Source: Chromatiales bacterium (GTDB lineage: Bacteria; Pseudomonadota; Gammaproteobacteria; Chromatiales; Chromatiaceae). Taken from it: DNA of 44,026 nucleotides. Under the pieces are notes generated by a model that saw only the letters and a list, made by a program, of their open reading frames with translations, did no database searches and was not told the origin of the DNA. The position numbers and the translations under genes were made by a program. The first letter of the stretch is position 1. Each line of letters begins with the position of its first letter. The DNA is taken from contig JANQRK010000116.1 of assembly GCA_028284585.1 (NCBI GenBank), positions 1 to 44,026 on the forward strand, given 5' to 3'. Below are positions 38,369 through 44,026 of this stretch, in pieces.

Positions 38369-38964
38369 GCCCGCAGCGACGTAAGGCTGGGCCCAGGGCA
38401 CTATTAGTAGATACCGCTGCCCTCGTGGTCGAAGACGGCTACGGCCTCGAACAGGCACTGCAGCGAGCAGCGCAAAAACACGCCATCGATCTGCGTCACA
38501 GACGCCCCTCACCCACAGCTGTGCAGGCGGCGGTGCAGGAATACCGCGAGCTGTTCCGGCCGCAACAGCTGCTGCAGCTACAAGAGGGGCGCCGCCTCGC
38601 TGCCGAGGCAATGCAAACCTTCGCGGAATTCCAGCCGCGGCTGATCGGCCCATTGGTTCAGGGCGACGGACAACTCGACCTGATTAGGTTACTGCTTATC
38701 GCAGATACATCGGAACACGTGATCATGACGCTCAGTGACCAGCGCATTCCCTGGCAGGCATTCGAGACCAGGTTACATTTCTCCGGGGGACGGCTGGCAA
38801 CACGTCCGGCACTGCGCTTTGTGGCCGGCGAGACCCGCATCGAACTAATACTCCTAGAAAGGACTGTGCGCAGCGACCCACCACGCGATCCAACCACCGG
38901 CGGGCCGCTCGACTCACTCAGCCCAAGTCAGCTCGACAAGCTGATGGCCCAGCCGACCGCCTGA
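38365..38964 (+). CDS. Uncharacterised nucleotidyltransferase-like conserved protein, probable CTG start
   Basis: From memory this resembles a widespread uncharacterised proteobacterial family with a helical N-terminus, a phrase like SPxRR...LLxxAAxL, AVQEYRELF, and a C-terminal half with some resemblance to nucleotidyltransferases (LLLIADTSEHVIMTLSDQRIP). The ending RDPTTGGPLDSLSPSQLDKL is also family-like. The first canonical start, GTG at 38425, has no ribosome site and would cut off the conserved N-terminus. The frame stays open upstream, and a CTG at 38365-38367 overlaps the ponA TGA and has AGGA six bases before it; this gives 199 residues. Function is unknown. Confidence 0.6.
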   Translation: MSPQRRKAGPRALLVDTAALVVEDGYGLEQALQRAAQKHAIDLRHRRPSPTAVQAAVQEYRELFRPQQLLQLQEGRRLAAEAMQTFAEFQPRLIGPLVQGDGQLDLIRLLLIADTSEHVIMTLSDQRIPWQAFETRLHFSGGRLATRPALRFVAGETRIELILLERTVRSDPPRDPTTGGPLDSLSPSQLDKLMAQPTA

Positions 38965-38974
38965 TCAGCGGTCG
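38954..38974. terminator. Hairpin over abutting convergent stop codons
   Basis: CGACCGC (38954-38960) pairs with GCGGTCG (38968-38974) around loop CTGATCA. The loop holds both stop codons: TGA of the plus-strand gene (38962-38964) and the complementary TCA of gltA (38965-38967). There is no T-run, so a terminator role is uncertain. Confidence 0.5.
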
Positions 38975-40260
38975 TCCAGCGGGACATAATCGCGCCGTGT
39001 GGCACCCTGGTACAGCTGGCGTGGGCGACCGATACGGTGGCGTGGATCATCGAGCATCTCCATCCAATGACTCACCCAACCGGCAGTGCGCGCAATCGCG
39101 AACATTACGGTGAACATATTGTCGGGGATACCGAGTGCGCGGTAGATGATGCCGGAATAAAAATCGACGTTCGGATAGAGTTTCTTTTCCAAAAAGTACT
39201 CATCTCGTGATGCGATCTCTTCGAGCCGCATCGCCAACTCGAACAACGGATTGTTGCTATCCGCCAGTTTCTCCAGCACCTGGTAGCAAATCTCTCGAAT
39301 GATCTTGGCGCGCGGGTCGTAATGCTTGTAAACGCGATGACCAAAGCCCATCAGGCGGAATGGATCCTCCTTGTCCTTGGCCTTCGAAAGATACTTGTCG
39401 ATGTTTCCGACATGCCCGATTTGTTCAAGCATATCCAGTACCGCCTCGTTCGCTCCTCCGTGGGCCGGCCCCCACAACGAGGCTGTACCAGCCGCCACGC
39501 AGGCGAAAGGGTTGGCGCCAGAGCTTCCAGCCAAGCGTACCGTCGAAGTCGACGCATTCTGCTCGTGATCGGCGTGTAGGATGAATAAGAGGTCCATCGC
39601 GCGCTCGGCCAGTGGATCGACTTGATACTCCTCGCAGGGTGTGGCGAACATCATCTGTAAGACATTGCCGGTATAACTCAGACTATTGCGTGGATACATT
39701 ACCGGCTCGCCCACATTGTGCTTGTAACAGGCCGCGGCGATCGTCGGGATCTTCGCGATCAAGCGATGGGCGCTGATCTCACGGTGTTGCGGATCGCTGA
39801 TGTCCATAGAGTCATGGTAGAAGGCCGACAACGACCCAACGACCCCGACCATCATCGCCATTGGGTGGGCATTGTTATGAAAGCCTTCGAAAAACCGCAA
39901 CAGTGACTCGTTGATCATCGTGTGATGGGTGATGATGTCTTTGAAGTCATCGAGCCCCTGTTGACTGGGTAGCTCACCGTAAAGCAGTAGATAGGCTACT
40001 TCGATGAATGACGACTGTTGCGCTAGCTGCTCGATCGGATAGCCACGATAACGCAGCACCCCTTGGTCACCATCGATGTAAGTAATCGAGCTATCGCAGC
40101 TGGCAGTCGAAACGAATCCCGGGTCAAAGGTGAACACCTTAGACTGGCCGTACAGCTTCGTAATATCGATGGTATCCGGTCCTTCACTGCCGGAGAGGAT
40201 ATCCAGCTCCACCGATTCGCCTGTGTCGTTGAACGTAAGTGTGGCTTTCCTGTCAGACAT
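38965..40260 (-). CDS. gltA: Citrate synthase (type I/II, GltA)
   Basis: GltA condenses acetyl-CoA and oxaloacetate at the entry of the TCA cycle. The ATG at 40260 (431 residues; E. coli 427) begins [20 protein letters not shown]; an upstream frame to 40353 is rejected. [20 protein letters not shown] and [13 protein letters not shown] identify the N-terminus; active-site histidines lie in [10 protein letters not shown] and [13 protein letters not shown], and the catalytic aspartate near [11 protein letters not shown]. The stop codon abuts that of the plus-strand neighbour. GAGG lies nine bases before the start. Confidence 0.97.
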   Translation of the reverse strand: MSDRKATLTFNDTGESVELDILSGSEGPDTIDITKLYGQSKVFTFDPGFVSTASCDSSITYIDGDQGVLRYRGYPIEQLAQQSSFIEVAYLLLYGELPSQQGLDDFKDIITHHTMINESLLRFFEGFHNNAHPMAMMVGVVGSLSAFYHDSMDISDPQHREISAHRLIAKIPTIAAACYKHNVGEPVMYPRNSLSYTGNVLQMMFATPCEEYQVDPLAERAMDLLFILHADHEQNASTSTVRLAGSSGANPFACVAAGTASLWGPAHGGANEAVLDMLEQIGHVGNIDKYLSKAKDKEDPFRLMGFGHRVYKHYDPRAKIIREICYQVLEKLADSNNPLFELAMRLEEIASRDEYFLEKKLYPNVDFYSGIIYRALGIPDNMFTVMFAIARTAGWVSHWMEMLDDPRHRIGRPRQLYQGATRRDYVPLDDR

Positions 40261-40375
40261 ATGGCCGTGCCTCGCGCTCCACAATACCTTGAGATTGGCC
40301 AAGCCTAGCACAGCAGGTTTGGCTTCCGACCATTTTAGGATGACGCGTCGCAACGCGCCTGTTTTGCAAATAAAC

Positions 40376-40396
40376 GGCCCGAAGTAAGGGCCATTA
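40376..40396 (-). terminator. Possible terminator of mdh
   Basis: On the minus strand GGCCC (40388-40392) pairs with GGGCC (40376-40380) across a seven-base loop, followed by GTTTATTT. The stem begins immediately after the mdh stop codon. Confidence 0.5.
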
Positions 40397-41329
40397 CGGC
40401 GCCTTCATCCGCTGAATATCGGCCCGCACGCTGGCCGCCGATTGACGGAACATGGCGGTTTCCGCGTCGTTCAAACCTAGATCGACGATGCGTTTCATCC
40501 CATCGCGACTCAACAGGCAAGGAACCCCCATGGCGATACCCTGTTCGCCGTATTCTCCATCGAGAATAGCAACGCAGGGCAGCAAACGGTTGCGATGATG
40601 ACTGATCGCGTCGACCATCGCCGCAACCGAGGCCCCAGGCGCATCATATGCGCTCGAATTCTTACGCAAGGCGAGGATCTCGGCCCCGCCACCGCGCGTC
40701 CGTTGGACGATCTCATCGAGACGCTGGGCATCGATAAAGTGCGACACGGGCACCCCATTCACCGTGCAGAAGCGGGGTACAGGCACCATCGAATCTCCGT
40801 GTCCACCGAGTACGATCGTGGTGATATCCCGGGCCGAGAATCCTGTCTCCATCGCAATAAAGGCCGCCATGCGCGAGGCGTCCAAGACCCCGGCTTGGCC
40901 CAGCACCCGCTGCCGGGGCCAGCCAGTCTGTTGCCACACTCGGTAAGTCAACACATCTACTGGGTTGCTCACCACGATCACGATCGCCTCCGGTGCATAA
41001 CGCACCAGATCGCTGACGATTGTGTCAATCACCTTGACGTTGGTGTCCAACACATCAGAGCGTGACATCCCCGGCTTGCGCGGCACGCCAGCAGTAATAA
41101 CCACCACCTCGGCATCCTGCATCGCCGCGGGGTCGTTGCTGCCGATCACTCGGGTGTCGAACGCAAAGAAAGGCGCCGTCTGAAAGATGTCCAGTGCAGC
41201 GCCTTGGGGGACATCCTCGCGGATGTCAAACAATACCACCTCACGGCAGATCTCCTGCTCCGCCAGGATCTGAGCAGTGGTCTCCCCAACCCGGCCCGCA
41301 CCAATGATTGCAACCTTCTGCATCCTCAT
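40394..41329 (-). CDS. mdh: Malate dehydrogenase, LDH-like (type 3)
   Basis: The enzyme oxidises malate to oxaloacetate with NAD. The 311-residue protein is of the lactate-dehydrogenase-like MDH class rather than the E. coli class. [16 protein letters not shown] is the Rossmann loop, [18 protein letters not shown] holds the substrate-loop arginines typical of malate specificity, [10 protein letters not shown] follows, and [15 protein letters not shown] carries the catalytic histidine. Starts at 41329 or 41323 are both possible; GAGG lies five bases before 41329. It sits between gltA and maeB, a small malate/citrate cluster. Confidence 0.93.
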   Translation of the reverse strand: MRMQKVAIIGAGRVGETTAQILAEQEICREVVLFDIREDVPQGAALDIFQTAPFFAFDTRVIGSNDPAAMQDAEVVVITAGVPRKPGMSRSDVLDTNVKVIDTIVSDLVRYAPEAIVIVVSNPVDVLTYRVWQQTGWPRQRVLGQAGVLDASRMAAFIAMETGFSARDITTIVLGGHGDSMVPVPRFCTVNGVPVSHFIDAQRLDEIVQRTRGGGAEILALRKNSSAYDAPGASVAAMVDAISHHRNRLLPCVAILDGEYGEQGIAMGVPCLLSRDGMKRIVDLGLNDAETAMFRQSAASVRADIQRMKAP

Positions 41330-41494
41330 CACTCCCTCAAAAACTGTCGTTGAGCAGCTCGCTCGAGTACGTTGAGCTTAGACGAAGAAGGCTCCAAGAG
41401 GATGCGAATACGACCAGGCAACACCTCAAGTTTTTTCAATCCGGAACGCGCAGATAGGATACGATCACTTCCGCGATCGGGAGCACCCGAAAGA

Positions 41495-42775
41495 TCAAGC
41501 CCCCAGATCAGGGTAGTCGGCCGGCCAGGCAGCGCGCGACACGCCGCTCTCAATGGCCGCGCGGGCCACCGCTGGCGCAACAGCATCCTTCAACCTCGGG
41601 TCGAGAGGCTTGGGCAGGATGTACCCCGGGCCAAATGCCAACTCATCCAGGTCGTAGGCGTCGAGCACAGCTTGCGGCACCGGCTGGTGAGTAAGATCTT
41701 TGAGCGCATGTACCGCAGCGATTTGCATATCTTCGTTTATCTGGCTAGCACGCACATCCAGTGCACCGCGGAAGATGAAGGGAAAACCTAGGACATTGTT
41801 GACCTGGTTCGGATAATCCGATCGGCCGGTCGCCATTATCAAGTCATCGCGTACCCTGATCGCGGTCTCGGGACGGATTTCCGGAACTGGGTTGGACAAT
41901 GCGAACACAATCGGCCGCTCGGCCATGGACGCCAACATCGTTGGCGACACCAGATCCGGGCCAGAGACACCGATGAAGACATCGGCGCCGCGCATCGCGT
42001 CCTCGAGCGTACGGGCCTCGGTCTCGACGGCAACGCCGAACTTATAGGGGTTGAGGTTTTTGCGGGCGATATGGATCACGCCATCGCGGTCGAGCACCAG
42101 AAAGTTGTCACGATGGGCGCCCATGGCAATCAGTAGCCGGACCGCCGCGATGCCGGCCGCGCCGGCGCCGAGTACAACAATGCGCGCGGTATCCAGTTGC
42201 TTGCCCTGCAGCTCCAGCGCATTCAGAAGGCCGGCGGCGATAATGATCGCCGTACCGTGCTGATCGTCGTGGAACACTGGGATGTCGAGTTGCTCAATCA
42301 GCGCCTGCTCGATTTCGAAACAATGTGGCGCGGCGATATCCTCGAGGTTGATACCGCCAAAGGTGGGCGCGATACAGGTCACCGTCTCGATGAACTCTTG
42401 CGGCCGTTTGGCGTTGACCTCGAGATCGAACACATCGATGCCGGCGAAGTGCTTGAATAATACCCCCTTGCCCTCCATGACTGGCTTGCCAGCCAACGCG
42501 CCGACATCGCCCAGCCCCAATACCGCACTGCCATCAGTGATTACTGCAACCAAGTTGCCCTTTGCTGTGTAGCGATACGCAGCCTGCGGATCGGCAACAA
42601 TCCGCCGCACCGGCTCGGCCACGCCAGGGGTGTAGGCGAGGGCGAGATCACGTTGAGTTTGGGTTGACTTAGAGACCTCGACACTGATCTTGCCGGGTCG
42701 CGGATTGGCGTGATAGTCCAGCGCCGCTTGATTGATTTCGAAATCGGCGTCCGAATTGTTTAGCTCGTCACTCAT
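41495..42775 (-). CDS. maeB: NADP-dependent malic enzyme, short form
   Basis: Malic enzyme decarboxylates malate to pyruvate and supplies NADPH or NADH. The 426-residue protein has only the malic and NAD-binding domains; the phosphotransacetylase-like C-terminal domain of E. coli MaeB is absent. [30 protein letters not shown] with the catalytic tyrosine, [40 protein letters not shown] with metal-binding aspartates, and [16 protein letters not shown] for cofactor are present. Cofactor choice is not decidable here. GGAG lies six bases before the ATG. In Pseudomonas the equivalent gene directly follows ponA. Confidence 0.94.
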   Translation of the reverse strand: MSDELNNSDADFEINQAALDYHANPRPGKISVEVSKSTQTQRDLALAYTPGVAEPVRRIVADPQAAYRYTAKGNLVAVITDGSAVLGLGDVGALAGKPVMEGKGVLFKHFAGIDVFDLEVNAKRPQEFIETVTCIAPTFGGINLEDIAAPHCFEIEQALIEQLDIPVFHDDQHGTAIIIAAGLLNALELQGKQLDTARIVVLGAGAAGIAAVRLLIAMGAHRDNFLVLDRDGVIHIARKNLNPYKFGVAVETEARTLEDAMRGADVFIGVSGPDLVSPTMLASMAERPIVFALSNPVPEIRPETAIRVRDDLIMATGRSDYPNQVNNVLGFPFIFRGALDVRASQINEDMQIAAVHALKDLTHQPVPQAVLDAYDLDELAFGPGYILPKPLDPRLKDAVAPAVARAAIESGVSRAAWPADYPDLGA

Positions 42776-42819
42776 GATCGACTCCGACGGCGAGAAAAAG
42801 ACCTGGGGCCAAACGAGAA

Positions 42820-42840
42820 AAGGCGCCGCGGAGGCGCCTT
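42820..42840 (-). terminator. Terminator after rpmE
   Basis: On the minus strand AAGGCGCC (42840-42833) pairs with GGCGCCTT (42827-42820) around TCCGC, followed by a short TTTTCT tail. It lies between rpmE and maeB, so maeB probably depends on read-through or a promoter not recognised here. Confidence 0.8.
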
Positions 42841-42866
42841 ACGCTAGCTGCGGCGGCCGGTTTTTC

Positions 42867-43070
42867 TCACCGGCGGAATCGCTTGCGGAACTGATCGACC
42901 CGACCGGCGGTATCCATCAATTTTTGCTGCCCGGTGTAGAAAGGATGGCAGGCAGAGCAGACTTCCACATTCAGCGTGTCGCCGCCGATGGTCGACCGCG
43001 TCTGGAAGCTGTTGCCGCAGCTACAGACGACTTTGATCTCTGTGTATTTTGGATGCAGATCCGCTTTCAT
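42867..43070 (-). CDS. rpmE: 50S ribosomal protein L31, zinc-binding form
   Basis: L31 bridges the large subunit to the head of the small subunit. The 67-residue protein starts [20 protein letters not shown] and has the four zinc-ligand cysteines: CSC near residues 16-18 and [11 protein letters not shown] near 37-40. This is the C+ paralogue, used when zinc is sufficient. Typical [10 protein letters not shown] ends the protein. GGGAG lies about nine bases before the ATG. Confidence 0.97.
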   Translation of the reverse strand: MKADLHPKYTEIKVVCSCGNSFQTRSTIGGDTLNVEVCSACHPFYTGQQKLMDTAGRVDQFRKRFRR

Positions 43071-43153
43071 TTCGATTTTGCTCCCACGCCTTTGAGGTTG
43101 ACGCCGGATCGGCTAGTCATGAATGCTGCGCCCAGGGCGCGAAAAGGGGGCGA

Positions 43154-43182
43154 ACTTTAAAGTAAGACCATCGAAATTACAA
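43154..43182 (-). promoter_or_regulatory. Possible rpmE promoter
   Basis: On the minus strand TTGTAA (43177-43182) and TAAAGT (43154-43159) are 17 bp apart; each matches four of six consensus bases. The -35 overlaps the stop codon of the upstream DUF3135 gene. Confidence 0.35.
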
Positions 43183-43563
43183 GCTACTGGGGTCCGATAA
43201 AGGCCGTGGGGAGAAACTTACGACGCGTCCGGACGGTGGTGGCGCGACCGCTACACCATGTGCCCTGCCGTTGATCAGCGTTTCGAGTTCGCTAACCCTG
43301 TCCTTCAGGCCGTTGGGGCCAAGAACGGCGCGCCACATCATCCCCGAGATCTTCAAACAGGCCGCCATGGGGGTGCGAGCCAAGCGGCGCTCCTGATCGA
43401 TACGCCACTGTAGACAGCGCAGGCGCTCCCGACTGGCCTCAGGAGCACTGTCGATCACGGATTGGATCCTGGCAACCCGCATCGCCTCGAAAGCCTGTGG
43501 ATTGGTGCGCGCGATCTCGGACCAAGTATCAAAATCTATCTTGGCAGTTCTCTTTTCTTCCAT
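43177..43563 (-). CDS. DUF3135 family protein
   Basis: The 128-residue acidic/basic mixed protein begins at ATG 43563, preceded by AGAGGT six bases upstream; a longer frame to 43605 is rejected. FDTWSEIARTNPQAFEAMRVARIQSVI and LRCLQWRIDQERRLARTPMAACLKIS are recognisable as the DUF3135 core (in parts), a small helical family found mainly in gammaproteobacteria with no known function. The C-terminal tail is Pro/Ser-rich. It is read with the CPXCG gene 149 bp upstream, but co-transcription is unproven. Confidence 0.8.
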   Translation of the reverse strand: MEEKRTAKIDFDTWSEIARTNPQAFEAMRVARIQSVIDSAPEASRERLRCLQWRIDQERRLARTPMAACLKISGMMWRAVLGPNGLKDRVSELETLINGRAHGVAVAPPPSGRVVSFSPRPLSDPSSL

Positions 43564-43711
43564 TTTTGTACCTCTGAGCTGGCACGGGATACGACCCGGA
43601 CACACCAGCTACTCGCCCTGCATGCGGTCACGCTAGCACAGCGCCAAGCAAGGCGTCTTGCAGAATTAAAAGCGCTGTGGCGCAAGCTCCGGCGGGTATT
43701 TGAGTGGGTGA

Positions 43712-43900
43712 TCACTGATCATCGCGCTGAACCTCTACCCGCCACTCCGCACCATCCCGGATCAAGCGCACATCGATCGGCCGGCAGCAAACTTGGCAAT
43801 CCTCTATGTATACCTGCTCGCCAGCCGAGCTGTCGATTACAAGTTCGATTGGCTCGCCGCAATAGGGGCAGTGCACTGCTTCGAAAAATACCTGGTCCAT
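43712..43900 (-). CDS. CPXCG motif cysteine-rich protein
   Basis: The 62-residue protein has CPYCGEPIELVID at residues 11 onward and a second knuckle DCQVCCRPIDVRL, a zinc-ribbon-like pair matching the CPXCG cysteine-rich family. The function is unknown. It is small, soluble and compact; the length is typical of the family. No strong ribosome site precedes the ATG. Confidence 0.85.
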   Translation of the reverse strand: MDQVFFEAVHCPYCGEPIELVIDSSAGEQVYIEDCQVCCRPIDVRLIRDGAEWRVEVQRDDQ

Positions 43901-44026
43901 GAAGGCAGCTTAGCCCGAACGAAATGCCGGGTAGAGTCGACGACTGGCGCGGTAACCACAGGTACAGGGGAGTAGCCGTTGCCGGCAGCTTTCGCTAGAA
44001 GCCGGTGCCTCAGTCCGTACCCTAGT
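43901..44026. other. Window end, no feature assigned
   Basis: The last 126 bp upstream of the CPXCG gene contain no recognisable gene or clear promoter. A neighbouring gene may begin beyond the window. Confidence 0.4.

Noticed and set aside
37892-38653. 253-residue minus-strand frame over the ponA end and the next gene
   Set aside because: Antisense of the PBP1A transpeptidase and the nucleotidyltransferase-like gene; no supporting motif.

Overview
The window is ordinary-looking, gene-dense chromosome from a Gram-negative gammaproteobacterium. No phage, IS element, CRISPR array, rRNA or tRNA was recognised. The gammaproteobacterial assignment rests on three blocks: ygfB-pepP-ubiH-ubiI divergent from a zapB-like/zapA pair and followed by 6S RNA and fau; ponA divergent from pilMNOPQ-aroK-aroB-damX-gltB-gltD-hemE (the order I remember from Pseudomonas); and the ubiquinone genes ubiH, ubiI and coq7. 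Moderately high GC, frequent GTG/TTG starts and a KAAP-type histone H1-like protein would fit a Chromatiales-like or pseudomonad-like lineage. The genus cannot be fixed from sequence alone.

Layout. 1-1560: an inverted repeat, then gcvT on the minus strand behind a tandem glycine riboswitch and a good sigma-70 promoter. 1818-4590: a Fur-type promoter and iron(III) ABC transporter genes fbpA-fbpB, with no ATPase gene in view. 4707-9031: ygfB-pepP-ubiH-ubiI, translationally coupled, minus strand. 9072-10617: zapB-like, zapA, 6S RNA and fau, plus strand. 10905-11396: a lysine/alanine-rich histone-like protein with seven 12-residue repeats. 11529-15057: ilvA, divergent rpiA, and a porin convergent with rpiA across a shared terminator. 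15526-16363: rplM-rpsI. 16463-19246: a thioredoxin-like [2Fe-2S] ferredoxin divergent from a GlcF-like iron-sulfur protein, then coq7 and a YkgJ-like cysteine-rich protein. 19271-35548: the long minus-strand pil-aro-damX-glt-hemE series. 35960-38964: ponA and a nucleotidyltransferase-like protein that probably starts at a CTG codon overlapping the ponA stop. 38965-42775: gltA, mdh and maeB. 42867-43900: rpmE, a DUF3135 protein and a CPXCG cysteine-rich protein.

Functionally the window covers one-carbon metabolism (gcvT, fau), iron uptake, aerobic ubiquinone synthesis (ubiH, ubiI, coq7), cell division (zap genes, damX), type IV pilus assembly and secretin, peptidoglycan synthesis (ponA), the shikimate pathway (aroK, aroB), ammonia assimilation (gltBD), haem synthesis (hemE) and the malate/citrate node (gltA, mdh, maeB). 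I found no clear undescribed multi-gene system. The points most worth a second look are the probable CTG start at 38365, the repeat-built histone-like gene, the tandem glycine riboswitch, the 41-bp-phased repeats in the pilM leader, the hairpin spanning two abutting convergent stop codons at 38962-38967, and the divergent ferredoxin/GlcF-like pair.
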